Positions 39,123 to 47,749 of a stretch of 64,000 nt of DNA are shown here, in pieces; the first letter of the stretch is position 1; each line of letters starts with the position of its first letter. The position numbers and the translations under genes were made by a program. This DNA is from Rhodanobacter sp. LX-99. GTDB taxonomy: Bacteria; Pseudomonadota; Gammaproteobacteria; Xanthomonadales; Rhodanobacteraceae. The notes below the pieces were generated by a model. The model made no database searches, was not told where the DNA came from, and was given only the letters and a program-made list of their open reading frames with translations. The stretch spans positions 310,001 through 374,000 of the forward strand of contig NZ_JAHFVL010000001.1 of assembly GCF_018599185.1 (NCBI RefSeq). Reading direction: 5' to 3'.

Positions 39123-39382
39123 CGACTCGAAAGGCAATCTCACAGCGCGAAGCCCGCGAACTCAAGCGGCGCGTGATCGAACTGGAATCGATTGAAGACC
39201 GCCGCCGGAACGCGTGGTCCGATACCTATCCGGGTGGCGCCAACATTGCGACCTTGACGATTCCGGAAGGCGCACGTTCAGCCGTGCATACCGCGAGGCT
39301 GCTCAAGCACGCGGTCGTGGTGACACTGAGCAGCGATGGCAGTCTGCGGCTGCATGCGCTCCCGCTAGGTAGCCGCAAATGA
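39119..39382 (+). CDS. Unknown small phage protein
   Basis: An 87-residue protein starting MTTRKAISQREARELKRRVI and ending in a strand-rich part (ARLLKHAVVVTLSSDGSLRL). Proteins with the KAISQREARELKRRV start are known from prophages next to methyltransferase genes. Function unknown. Confidence 0.5.
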   Translation: MTTRKAISQREARELKRRVIELESIEDRRRNAWSDTYPGGANIATLTIPEGARSAVHTARLLKHAVVVTLSSDGSLRLHALPLGSRK

Positions 39383-39419
39383 ACCATATCCAGAAAGCGT
39401 ACGCGGAGGCGACAGCAGC

Positions 39420-39581
39420 ATGAGCGATCCGGTACTTCACCCGACCATCGCCCGCCTGATCGACGCCCTCGCGCGTCAGGCTGCAGCGGATTATCTGACA
39501 GCTCAGGCCGCAGCGCAGCGCGCTTCCGCAGCCGAGCGCTCGGATCACGTCCCATTGCTGCCAGTGCACAAGGCGGCTTAG
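39420..39581 (+). CDS. Unknown small protein before the integrase
   Basis: A 53-codon frame starting at 39420: MSDPVLHPTIARLIDALARQ and AAQRASAAERSDHVPLLPVH. It has a typical Ala-rich helix and ends 10 nt before the integrase start. It could be an excision-control factor by position, but it lacks a helix-turn-helix. Confidence 0.45.
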   Translation: MSDPVLHPTIARLIDALARQAAADYLTAQAAAQRASAAERSDHVPLLPVHKAA

Positions 39582-39591
39582 GCTCCGCCCG

Positions 39592-41142
39592 ATGCGAACC
39601 GCTGCATACGCCCGATACAGCTCCGACTCCCAGCGCGACGCCAGCCTGGACGACCAGCTGCGAAACTGCCGGCAGTACTGCGAGCGCCAGGGCTGGCCAG
39701 CGCCGACGGAATACACCGACGCCGCCACCAGTGGCGCACGGAACGACCGCGCCGGCTATCTGCGCCTGCTCACCGACGCGACACGCTATGACGTGATCCT
39801 GGTCGACGACCTGTCCCGCCTGAGCCGCGACAGCATCAACGTCGCGCAGGCGATCAAGCAGCTGAGCTTTCAAGGCGTGCGCCTGCTCGGCGTCAGCGAT
39901 GGCGTGGACACCAGCCGCAAGGGTCACAAGCTCGATGTAGGCCTGCGCGGGCTGATGTCGGAGCTTTACCTCACCGACCTCGCCGACAAGACACATCGCG
40001 GCCTCACCGGACGCGCTCTCGCGGGCGCCAGCGCGGGCGGCCTGCCCTACGGCTACCGCGTGACGGAGATCGGCCAGCGCGCCATCGACGAGAGCCAGGC
40101 GGTCATCGTGCGGCGGATCTTCGCCGAATACTTGGCCGGCAACAGCCCGCGCACCATCGCCGACGGCTTGAACCGCGACGGCATACCGCCGGCACGCGCG
40201 CGCACATGGGCGATGTCGGCCATCTACGGCGACGTGAAGCGCGGGATCGGCATCCTGGCCAACCCGATCTATGCGGGCCGACAGGTGTGGAACCGCAGCC
40301 AGTGGATCAAGCATCCGGACACCGGAAGGCGCGTGCGCAAGAACCGGCCGCCATCCGAATGGATCACCACGGAGCACCCGGAGCTGGCCATCATCACGCC
40401 GGCACTATGGCAAGCAGCGCAGGACCGCGTGAAACAGGCCCAGCCGCAACGCGCGGACGCCACCAAGGGCGCAGGCCCGGGCCGGCCGCCGCGACACCTG
40501 CTGAGCGGCATCCTGCGCTGTGGTCATTGCGGCGGCCCGATGGTGATCGTGGACCGCTACCGCTACGGCTGCAGCACGCACAAGGATCGCGGGCAAGCCG
40601 CCTGCCCATCCCGCGTCCGGGTGTCGCGCGCGATCGCCGAGACCGCTCTCCTGGCCGGCATTCGCGAAAGCCTGCTGAGCGAGGCGGCATTCCAGCGCTT
40701 CCAGCGTGGCGTCACCGCCGAACTGAAACGTGCCATGCCGGATCCGGAAGCAGCCCGCCGTCGAGTGGTCGACGCGGAGCGCGTACAAGGGAACATCCTC
40801 GCCGCCCTGCGCGCCGGCATCATCACTGCCAGCACGAAAGCTGAGCTGATCGAGGCGGAGCGTATGGTGGCGGCGGCACACGCGGAGCTGGCGGCTCTGC
40901 AGTCGTTTCAGCCATCGCAGATCCTGCCGAGGGCGCGTGAAGCATGGCGGGGGATGGTATCCAGGCTGGCCGACCACGCGAGGAACCTTCCCGAAGCACG
41001 CAACGCCTTGCGCGAGCTGCTGGGGGAAAGCGTGATGGTCAGAAACGAAAACGGCGAACTCTTCGCAGAGATCGCCGGTTCAGATTGTCAGCTAAAGCTG
41101 GTAGCGGGGGCAGGATTCGAACCTGCGACCTTCGGGTTATGA
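39592..41142 (+). CDS. Large serine recombinase (phage integrase)
   Basis: A 516-residue protein with an N-terminal resolvase domain: YARYSSDSQ with the nucleophile Ser10 (or Ser11), ASLDDQLRNCRQYCERQGWP, VILVDDLSRLSRDS. A recombinase domain follows (GLPYGYRVTE, RTIADGLNRDGIPPARARTW), then a zinc ribbon (ILRCGHCGGPMVIVDRYRYG, Cys...Cys) and a coiled-coil region near the C-terminus. The last residues (VAGAGFEPATFGL) are read from the antisense strand of the tRNA-fMet gene. It carries out site-specific insertion into that tRNA; excision would need a directionality factor not identified here. Confidence 0.9.
   Translation: MRTAAYARYSSDSQRDASLDDQLRNCRQYCERQGWPAPTEYTDAATSGARNDRAGYLRLLTDATRYDVILVDDLSRLSRDSINVAQAIKQLSFQGVRLLGVSDGVDTSRKGHKLDVGLRGLMSELYLTDLADKTHRGLTGRALAGASAGGLPYGYRVTEIGQRAIDESQAVIVRRIFAEYLAGNSPRTIADGLNRDGIPPARARTWAMSAIYGDVKRGIGILANPIYAGRQVWNRSQWIKHPDTGRRVRKNRPPSEWITTEHPELAIITPALWQAAQDRVKQAQPQRADATKGAGPGRPPRHLLSGILRCGHCGGPMVIVDRYRYGCSTHKDRGQAACPSRVRVSRAIAETALLAGIRESLLSEAAFQRFQRGVTAELKRAMPDPEAARRRVVDAERVQGNILAALRAGIITASTKAELIEAERMVAAAHAELAALQSFQPSQILPRAREAWRGMVSRLADHARNLPEARNALRELLGESVMVRNENGELFAEIAGSDCQLKLVAGAGFEPATFGL
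41099..41142. other. Right attachment site region (attR), integrase 3' end inside tRNA-fMet
   Basis: The tRNA 3' half (acceptor strand, T arm, variable region and anticodon stem side) and the last 13 or so codons of the integrase share these bases on opposite strands. The crossover must lie in this stretch or close to it. The exact core cannot be set without the left end of the prophage. Confidence 0.7.
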
Positions 41143-41175
41143 GCCCGACGAGCTGCCAGACTGCTCCACCCCGCA
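41099..41175 (-). tRNA. tRNA-fMet (CAT), attachment target of the prophage
   Basis: The 77-nt tRNA reads on the minus strand with anticodon CAT in the loop CTCATAA. The anticodon stem has three consecutive G-C pairs (GGG/CCC), diagnostic for an initiator tRNA, and CCA is encoded. Position 1 is U and position 72 is U, so the acceptor end is unpaired at 1-72 as needed for initiators, but with U-U rather than the usual C-A. The 3' half overlaps the integrase gene on the other strand. A good promoter lies just upstream. In related genomes the operon metY-rimP-nusA-infB lies here, and the prophage now follows the tRNA. Confidence 0.9.
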
Positions 41176-41188
41176 TCAGAGTCCGAAG

Positions 41189-41217
41189 AGTTTACCCAGG
41201 TGGCCGGTTTCTTGCAA
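41189..41217 (-). promoter_or_regulatory. Promoter of tRNA-fMet
   Basis: TTGCAA at 41217-41212, a 17-nt spacer and TAAACT at 41194-41189 on the minus strand, 14 nt before the tRNA 5' end. A classic stable-RNA promoter position. Transcription would go through the tRNA and on into the prophage, against the integrase gene. Confidence 0.8.
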
Positions 41218-41252
41218 GTCTCAATCGAAGGCGTTCGGCGCCAGGCAGCGAC

Positions 41253-42707
41253 TCACAACCCGAACGCGCGCCGGCACCAGCCCAGCAGCGGGCCCCAGTA
41301 CAGGCCCAGCACCAGGAGCGACAAGGCGTTCAGCGACAGCACCACGCGCAACGGCCGGTCCGGCTGCGCCTGCAGCACGCTGCCCTCGACCGGCTTGTCG
41401 AAATACATCACCTTGACCACGTACAGGTAGTAGTACAGGCCGACGATGGCGAACACGATGCCGACGATGGCCAGCCACAGCATGTCCGCATGGATCGCCG
41501 CCTCCAGCACCAGCACCTTGGCCCAGAAGCCGAACAGCGGCGGCACGCCGGCCAGCGAGAACATCGCCAGCAGCATCAGGAACGCCATCCACGGCGACTT
41601 CTGGTTGAGCCCTTTCAGGTCGGCGATTTCCTCGCACTCGAAACCCGCCCGGGTCAGCGCCAGCATCACGCCGAACGCGGCCACGCCCATGAGCGCGTAG
41701 CAGATCGCGTAGAACATCGCGGCGGCATAGCCTTCCGGGCCGGCGGCGGAAAGGCCGAGCAGCAGGTAGCCCATGTGCGAGATGGTCGAATACGCCAGCA
41801 TGCGCTTGAGGTTGGTCTGCACGATCGCGACCAGGTTGCCGATCGCCAGCGAAGCCACCGCCAGCACGGCCAGCATCAGCTGCCAGTGCTGCGACAGGTC
41901 GCCCATGCCGGCATCGAGCAGGCGATAGGCCATGCCGAACGCCGCCAGCTTCGAACCCGAGGCGATGAAGGTGGTGACCGGGGTGGGCGCACCCTGGTAG
42001 ACGTCGGGGATCCACATGTGGAACGGCGCGGCGCCCAGCTTGAAGCCGATGCCCACGATCATGAAGATCAGGCCGAACAGCAGCAGGGTGGGCGCCGTGG
42101 TGTAGCTCATCACGCCGTGCAGCTGCGCCAGGTCCAGGGACGGCGTGCCGCCCATGCCGGAGGCGCCGTAGACCATCGACATGCCGTACAGCAGCATGCC
42201 CGAGGCCAGCGCACCCAGCACGAAGTACTTGATCGCCGCCTCCGGCGGCAGCTTCGCATCGCGGTTCAGCGCGACCAGCGCGTACGACGACAGCGACAGC
42301 AGCTCCAGCCCCAGGTACACGGTCACCAGGTTGCCGGCCGAAACCAGCAGCATGATGCCGATCACCGCGAAGATCATCAGCGTATAGAACTCGCCGCCGA
42401 GCAGCTTGCGGTCGATCAGGTACGGGCGCGCGTAGACGAACACCATGGCGGTGGTGCCCAGCGCGAACACCTTGAGGATCTCGGCCACGTCGTCGCGCAC
42501 GAACATGCCGCCGAACGCGGTCACCGCCTGCGGCGGCTGGCCGGCGATCACCAGGTAGATCGCCATCAGCAGCACCGCGATCGAGATCCAGTGCAGCCAG
42601 GGACGCTGCGCCGGCCTCAAGAAGGCGTCAGCGAGCAATAGCACGCACGCGGCCCCCACCAAATAGAACTCCGGCAGCAGGATCAGGATGTCATTGAGAG
42701 TCGGCAT
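41253..42707 (-). CDS. nuoN: NADH-quinone oxidoreductase subunit N
   Basis: A 484-residue polytopic membrane protein of the antiporter-like family, with hydrophobic segments throughout and the conserved GWEXLSL-like segment (TVYLGLELLSLSSYALVAL), FKLGAAPFHMWIPDVYQGAP and AYSTISHMGYLLLGL. It is one of three proton-pumping subunits of complex I in the inner membrane. It is the last gene of the nuo operon and ends about 75 nt before the tRNA-fMet. No truncation; it is immediately outside the prophage. Confidence 0.95.
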   Translation of the reverse strand: MPTLNDILILLPEFYLVGAACVLLLADAFLRPAQRPWLHWISIAVLLMAIYLVIAGQPPQAVTAFGGMFVRDDVAEILKVFALGTTAMVFVYARPYLIDRKLLGGEFYTLMIFAVIGIMLLVSAGNLVTVYLGLELLSLSSYALVALNRDAKLPPEAAIKYFVLGALASGMLLYGMSMVYGASGMGGTPSLDLAQLHGVMSYTTAPTLLLFGLIFMIVGIGFKLGAAPFHMWIPDVYQGAPTPVTTFIASGSKLAAFGMAYRLLDAGMGDLSQHWQLMLAVLAVASLAIGNLVAIVQTNLKRMLAYSTISHMGYLLLGLSAAGPEGYAAAMFYAICYALMGVAAFGVMLALTRAGFECEEIADLKGLNQKSPWMAFLMLLAMFSLAGVPPLFGFWAKVLVLEAAIHADMLWLAIVGIVFAIVGLYYYLYVVKVMYFDKPVEGSVLQAQPDRPLRVVLSLNALSLLVLGLYWGPLLGWCRRAFGL

Positions 42708-42719
42708 GTCGGGTCCCGA

Positions 42720-44228
42720 TCAAATCTTGTGAATGGCGAGCTGCTGCACCAGCTGTGCCACCGAGTTGTCCATCAGGTGGACCAGCGGCTGCGGCCAGAT
42801 GCCCAGCGCCAGCACGGCGGCGGCAAAGGCGCCCAGCACGAACGTCTCGCGCGCGTTGATTTCCTTCATCTCCGCCACGTGCGGGTTGGCGATCTCGCCC
42901 CACAGCACGCGCTTCACCAGCCACAGCGTGTAACCCGCGCCGATGATCAGGGTGAACGCGGCGAACAGCGCGATCCACGGATTGGCGCTGAAGCTGGACA
43001 GGATCACCATGAACTCGCCCACGAAGCCGCTGGTGCCCGGCAGGCCGCAGTTCGCCATCGCGAACAGCACGTAGAAGAAGCCGAACCACGGCATCACGTT
43101 GATGACGCCGCCGTAGTCCTTGATCAGGCGCGTATGCGTGCGGTCGTACATCACGCCGATGCAGGTGAACATCGCGCCGGAAACGAAGCCGTGCGAGATC
43201 ATCTGGATCATCGCGCCCTGCATGCCGAGCAGCGCCATGTCCGTATTGCCCTGCTCGCGCACCAGCATGAAGGCGATGAAGATGCCCAGCGTGACGAAGC
43301 CCATGTGGGCCACCGACGAATACGCCACCAGCTTCTTCATGTCCTCCTGCACCAGCGCGACGTAGCCGATGTAGACGATCGCGATCAGGCTCAGCACGAT
43401 GATCAGCCAGGCGAAATGCGCGCCCGCGTCCGGCACGATCGGCAGGATGAAGCGCAGCATGCCGTACGTGCCCACTTTCAGCATCACCGCCGCCAGCACC
43501 ACCGAACCGCCAGTCGGCGCCTCGACGTGCGCATCCGGCAGCCAGGTGTGCACCGGCACCATCGGCACCTTGATCGCGAACGCGATCAGGAACGCGAAGA
43601 AGATCCAGGCCTGCTCCTTGAACGTCAGCGGCAGCGCCGCCAGCGTGGCGAGATCGAACGTGTGCGCCTTCTGGTACAGGTACAGCAGCGCGATCAGCAT
43701 GAAGACCGAGCCGAAGAACGTGTAGATGAAGAACTTCAGCGTTGCGTAGACGCGGCGCGGGCCGCCCCAGACGCCGATCAGGATGAACATCGGGATCAGG
43801 ATCGCCTCGAACAGCGCGTAGAACAGCAGCGCGTCGGTGGCGCAGAACACGCCGATCAGCAGGCCTTCCAGCATGAGCATCGCGGCCATGTACTGGTGCG
43901 GCTTGTCCTGGATGACTTCCCATGCGCCGGCGATCACCAGGATGCCGACGAAGGTGGTCATCACGATCAGCGCCACCGAAATGCCGTCGACTGCCAAGCC
44001 GTAATGGACGTCCCACGAGGCGATCCACAGGTGGCTTTCGACCAGCTGCATCGCGGCGCCGCCGGGGTTGTACTGCACCAGCAGGAACAGGCTGGCCACG
44101 AAGGCGAGCACCGCCACCAGCAGCGACAGCCAGCGCGCCAGATGGGGTCGGGCCGAGCCGGCAAGCAGCACCGGGATGGCCCCGACGACGGGTAGCCAGA
44201 TCAGCAGGCTGAGCAAGTGATTGAACAT
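42720..44228 (-). CDS. nuoM: NADH-quinone oxidoreductase subunit M
   Basis: The ATG at 44228 (MFNHLLSLLIWLPVVGAIPV) gives 502 residues. The conserved WDVHYGLAVDGISVALIVMT, FFALFEAILIPMF-like (FYALFEAILIPMFILIGVWG) and KVPMVPVHTWLPDAHVEAPT segments are all present, along with AYSSVAHMGFVTLG. It is an antiporter-like proton-pumping subunit of complex I. Spacing to nuoL is 13 nt and to nuoN 12 nt. Confidence 0.95.
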   Translation of the reverse strand: MFNHLLSLLIWLPVVGAIPVLLAGSARPHLARWLSLLVAVLAFVASLFLLVQYNPGGAAMQLVESHLWIASWDVHYGLAVDGISVALIVMTTFVGILVIAGAWEVIQDKPHQYMAAMLMLEGLLIGVFCATDALLFYALFEAILIPMFILIGVWGGPRRVYATLKFFIYTFFGSVFMLIALLYLYQKAHTFDLATLAALPLTFKEQAWIFFAFLIAFAIKVPMVPVHTWLPDAHVEAPTGGSVVLAAVMLKVGTYGMLRFILPIVPDAGAHFAWLIIVLSLIAIVYIGYVALVQEDMKKLVAYSSVAHMGFVTLGIFIAFMLVREQGNTDMALLGMQGAMIQMISHGFVSGAMFTCIGVMYDRTHTRLIKDYGGVINVMPWFGFFYVLFAMANCGLPGTSGFVGEFMVILSSFSANPWIALFAAFTLIIGAGYTLWLVKRVLWGEIANPHVAEMKEINARETFVLGAFAAAVLALGIWPQPLVHLMDNSVAQLVQQLAIHKI

Positions 44229-44241
44229 GGATCTGTTTCCC

Positions 44242-46290
44242 TTATTGCCCGACCGGCCCGGAACCGATGAGCCAGTACCCGCCAAGCAGCAGGATCAAGC
44301 CGAGAATCATCGCGAAGGCGTAGTGGTAGAGGTAGCCCGACTGCAGGCGGCGCATCGTGGCGGCGACGCGGTGCACCAGGTTCACCGAGCCGTTGACCAT
44401 CGCATCGTCGATCACCGCCGTATCGCCGGCCTTCCAGAAGCCGCGACCCAGCGCGACGCCGCCGCGGGCGAACACCACGTAGTACACCGCGTCGAACCAG
44501 TACTTGTGGTTGAGCATCTGGTAGAACGGGCGCAGCGCGTTCTTCAGCTTGTCCGCCACGGCCGGATTGAACAGATAGATGTAGGTGCTGATCGCGAAGG
44601 CGGCGAGCACCAGCAGGAACGGCAGCTGGGTGAACCCGTGCAGCGCCATCGCCGCCGCGCCGTGGAAGTGCTGGCCCATCTCGGCCAGCACGTTGTTTGC
44701 CTCTTCCACGTGGATCGCGTTGCCGAACCAGTTGCCGAACAGCATCGGCCCGACCGTGACGTAGCCGACCAGCAGCGACGGGATAGCCAGCAGCACGAGC
44801 GGCACGGTTACCACCCATGGCGACTCCTTCGGCAGCTCGTGCATGATGCCCTGCTCGTGGTGGCCGTGGTCGTCCATATGCTCGACATGATGACCATGGC
44901 CGTGACCAGCCACGACGGTGAAGCGCTCCTTGCCGTGGAAGGTCAGGTACATCTGGCGGAACGTGTACAGCCCCGTCACCAGCACGCCGGCCATCACGCA
45001 GAAATAGGCGTAATGCGCGCCCCAGCGATGCGACTCGCCGACCGCCTCGATGATCGCGTCCTTCGAATAGAAGCCGGAAGTGAACGGCACCGCCACCAGC
45101 GCAATCGAGCCGGCCCACATGGTGATCCAGGTGACCGGCATGTACTTGCGCAGGCCGCCCATGTAGCGCATGTCCTGCTCGTGGTGCATGGCGATGATCA
45201 CCGAGCCGGCACCGAGGAACAGCAGCGCCTTGAAGAACGCGTGGGTCATCAGGTGATACACGGCACCCGAGTACATCGACACGCCCAGCGCCACCGTCAT
45301 GTAGCCCAGTTGCGACAGCGTGGAGTACGCGATCACCCGCTTGATGTCGTTCTGCACGATGCCGATCAAGCCGGTGAACAGTGCCGTGGTCGCGCCTATC
45401 ACCAGCACGAAGCTGAGCGCGGTCGACGACATCTCGAACAGCGGCGACATGCGCGCCACCATGAAGATGCCCGCGGTGACCATCGTCGCGGCATGGATCA
45501 GCGCGGAGATCGGGGTCGGACCTTCCATCGAGTCGGGCAGCCACACGTGCAGCGGCACCTGCGCCGACTTGCCCATCGCGCCGACGAACAGCAGGATGCA
45601 GATCACCGTGGCCGCATCCCACTGCGTGTTCGCGGTGATCTGCAGGGTCTTGCCGAGCAGCGTGGGCGCCGCGCTGAACGCAGTGGCATAGTCCAGCGTG
45701 CCGAGGAAATACAGCACCGCCGCGATGCCGAGCAGGAAGCCGAAGTCGCCCACGCGGTTGACCAGGAACGCCTTCAGGTTCGCGAAGATCGCCGTCGGCC
45801 GCTTGTACCAGAAGCCGATCAGCAGGTACGACACCAGGCCCACCGCTTCCCAGCCGAAGAACAGCTGCATGAAGTTGTTGCTCATGACCAGCATGAACAT
45901 CGAGAAGGTGAACAGCGAGATGTAGCTGAAGAAGCGCGTGTAGCCGTCGTCGTCGGCCATGTAGCCGATGGTGTAGACGTGCACCAGCAGCGACACGAAG
46001 CTCACCACCACCAGCATCATCGCGGTCAGCCGGTCGACCATGAAGCCGACGCTGGCGTTGAACGGGCCGATCTGGAACCAGGTGTAGATGTTCTGGTTGT
46101 ACTCGGCCGCGCCGCCCATGGTGAGCTGGTACAGCACGTAGAACGACAGCGCGCACGATACCGCCACGCCGAGGATGGTGATGCTGTGCGAACCGGCACG
46201 CCCCAGGAACTTGCCCAGGAAACCGGCCAGCACGCAGCCCACCAGCGGCGCCAGTGCGATCGTCAGCAGGATGGAAGTCGAAAGCTGCAT
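44242..46290 (-). CDS. nuoL: NADH-quinone oxidoreductase subunit L
   Basis: A 682-residue membrane protein. Core segments FFGWEAVGLVSYLLIGFWYK, KSAQVPLHVWLPDSMEGPTP and AYSTLSQLGYMTVALG mark the antiporter-like domain. A His-rich loop (GHGHGHHVEHMDDHGHHE) near residue 470 may bind metal. The C-terminal part forms the long lateral helix that braces the other pumping subunits. Length is slightly above the usual 610-680 range but complete. Confidence 0.95.
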   Translation of the reverse strand: MQLSTSILLTIALAPLVGCVLAGFLGKFLGRAGSHSITILGVAVSCALSFYVLYQLTMGGAAEYNQNIYTWFQIGPFNASVGFMVDRLTAMMLVVVSFVSLLVHVYTIGYMADDDGYTRFFSYISLFTFSMFMLVMSNNFMQLFFGWEAVGLVSYLLIGFWYKRPTAIFANLKAFLVNRVGDFGFLLGIAAVLYFLGTLDYATAFSAAPTLLGKTLQITANTQWDAATVICILLFVGAMGKSAQVPLHVWLPDSMEGPTPISALIHAATMVTAGIFMVARMSPLFEMSSTALSFVLVIGATTALFTGLIGIVQNDIKRVIAYSTLSQLGYMTVALGVSMYSGAVYHLMTHAFFKALLFLGAGSVIIAMHHEQDMRYMGGLRKYMPVTWITMWAGSIALVAVPFTSGFYSKDAIIEAVGESHRWGAHYAYFCVMAGVLVTGLYTFRQMYLTFHGKERFTVVAGHGHGHHVEHMDDHGHHEQGIMHELPKESPWVVTVPLVLLAIPSLLVGYVTVGPMLFGNWFGNAIHVEEANNVLAEMGQHFHGAAAMALHGFTQLPFLLVLAAFAISTYIYLFNPAVADKLKNALRPFYQMLNHKYWFDAVYYVVFARGGVALGRGFWKAGDTAVIDDAMVNGSVNLVHRVAATMRRLQSGYLYHYAFAMILGLILLLGGYWLIGSGPVGQ

Positions 46291-46294
46291 CGGG

Positions 46295-46600
46295 TCAACC
46301 CTTCATGCTGTCGATGTCGGCGATATTGATCGTGCTGCGCGTACGGAACAGCAGCACCAGGATCGCCAGGCCGATGGCGGCTTCCGCCGCGGCCACGGTG
46401 AGGATGAAGAACACGAATACCTGCCCGGAGACGTCGCCGAGGAAGCGCGAGAACGCCACGAAGTTCATGTTCACGGCGAGCAGCATCAGCTCGATCGACA
46501 TCAGCAGCACGATCACGTTCTTGCGGTTGATGAACATGCCGGCGACGGCGATGCAGAACAGCATCGCGCCGAGCACGATGTAGTGCGCGAGCGAAATCAT
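46295..46600 (-). CDS. nuoK: NADH-quinone oxidoreductase subunit K
   Basis: A 101-residue protein starting [20 protein letters not shown] with three membrane helices; the conserved Glu in [20 protein letters not shown] and the second one in [12 protein letters not shown] are present, both important for proton transfer. It overlaps nuoJ by 4 nt. Part of the membrane arm of complex I. Confidence 0.95.
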   Translation of the reverse strand: MISLAHYIVLGAMLFCIAVAGMFINRKNVIVLLMSIELMLLAVNMNFVAFSRFLGDVSGQVFVFFILTVAAAEAAIGLAILVLLFRTRSTINIADIDSMKG

Positions 46601-47241
46601 GGCTGCGGCTCCTGTGGGGCGGGCGGCTCGTCGGGGCGGACGGCCGCCATCTTCACGATGCGCACGCGGTCGCCCGGATTGACCTTGACTTGTTGGCTGG
46701 CCGGCTCCCAGCGCGCGGCGCGGCGCTCGCGCAGGGTCAGCGCCACCGCCGCCACGATGCCCACGGTAAGGATCAGCGCGGCAATCTCGAACGGCAGCAG
46801 GAACGTCGTGTACAGCGCATGGCCCAGCCACGCGGTGTTGGACATGCCCGCGGCGATGGCGGGATCGGCACCCATGACGTGCGTCTGCATCGCGCGCACC
46901 CCGATCAGGCCAAGCATCTCCACCAGCATCACCGCAGCCACGATCAGGCCGACCGGCAGGAATTTCACGAAGCCCTCGCGCATTTTTTCCTGGTCGATGT
47001 CGAGCATCATCACCACGAACAGGAACAGCACCATCACCGCACCGACATAGACCACGACCAGCGCCAGCGCGAGGAACTCGGCTTCGAGCAGTATCCACAG
47101 GCAGGCCGCGCTGAAGAAGGTCAGCACCAGCGCCAGCACCGCATGCACGGAGTTCTTCAGCGTGATCACCGACAGCGCGGCGGCGACGGTGACGAAGCCG
47201 AAGGCATAGAAACAGATGAGTTGGAGCAGTTGGGGATTCAT
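46597..47241 (-). CDS. nuoJ: NADH-quinone oxidoreductase subunit J
   Basis: The ATG at 47241 gives 214 residues: five membrane helices, with the [20 protein letters not shown] segment typical of NuoJ and a long polar, proline-rich C-terminal tail ([14 protein letters not shown]) outside the membrane. The protein takes part in coupling quinone chemistry to the proton pumps. It overlaps nuoK by 4 nt. Confidence 0.95.
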   Translation of the reverse strand: MNPQLLQLICFYAFGFVTVAAALSVITLKNSVHAVLALVLTFFSAACLWILLEAEFLALALVVVYVGAVMVLFLFVVMMLDIDQEKMREGFVKFLPVGLIVAAVMLVEMLGLIGVRAMQTHVMGADPAIAAGMSNTAWLGHALYTTFLLPFEIAALILTVGIVAAVALTLRERRAARWEPASQQVKVNPGDRVRIVKMAAVRPDEPPAPQEPQP

Positions 47242-47249
47242 CGTTGGCC

Positions 47250-47741
47250 TCAGCGGTACGCCGCGTCTTGCGCGCGGTCGGCGGCGATCTGCTGTTCGAA
47301 GCGATCGCCGATGGCGAGCAGTTTCTGCTTGTCCACCACGTTCTCGCCGCGATTCTCGAAGTGATACTCGTGGATCGAAGTCTCCACGATCGAATCGACC
47401 GGGCAGCTCTCCTCGCAGAAACCGCAGTAGATGCACTTGAACAGGTCGATCTCGTAGCGGGTGGTGCGGCGCTGGCCGTCGCTCTCGCGCGGCGCCGAGT
47501 CGATCGTGATCGCCAGCGCCGGGCACACCGCTTCGCACAGCTTGCAGGCGATGCAGCGCTCCTCGCCGTTCGCGTAGCGGCGCAGCGCATGCAGGCCGCG
47601 GAAGCGGTTTGACTTCGGGATGTGCTCCATCGGGTAGCGCATCGTGTACTTCGGCTTGAACAGGTAGCGCAGGGTCAGGCCCATGCCCTGGAACAGCTCG
47701 ATCAGCAGCAGACTCTTGAAATAGGCGGTAATGCGATTCAT
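47250..47741 (-). CDS. nuoI: NADH-quinone oxidoreductase subunit I
   Basis: The ATG at 47741 gives 163 residues with two 4Fe-4S sites, [12 protein letters not shown] and [12 protein letters not shown]. They pass electrons from the peripheral arm to the quinone. The N-terminal part ([40 protein letters not shown]) is typical. It follows nuoH by 8 nt. Confidence 0.95.
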   Translation of the reverse strand: MNRITAYFKSLLLIELFQGMGLTLRYLFKPKYTMRYPMEHIPKSNRFRGLHALRRYANGEERCIACKLCEAVCPALAITIDSAPRESDGQRRTTRYEIDLFKCIYCGFCEESCPVDSIVETSIHEYHFENRGENVVDKQKLLAIGDRFEQQIAADRAQDAAYR

Positions 47742-47749
47742 CGGATGCC

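Larger units (their letters stand above)
1..41140. mobile_element. Prophage of a contractile-tailed phage (left end outside window)
   Basis: The region holds a near-complete temperate phage genome: divergent immunity genes, replication, recombination, lysis, packaging, head, neck, sheath, tube, tape measure and baseplate genes, with a serine integrase at the right edge. The right boundary lies within the tRNA-fMet gene at 41,099-41,175, because the integrase reading frame runs into that tRNA. The left boundary is not in the window; the last gene seen is an incomplete baseplate J-like gene. Sheath (DUF3383-like), tube (DUF3277-like), capsid (DUF2184-like) and portal (DUF1073-like) together indicate a myovirus-type virion. 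No structural gene is visibly broken, so the prophage may be inducible; that is inference. Confidence 0.95.

Noticed and set aside
39379..39423. A 14-codon frame before the last small gene
   Set aside because: Too short to support; it may be a leader peptide, but nothing backs this.
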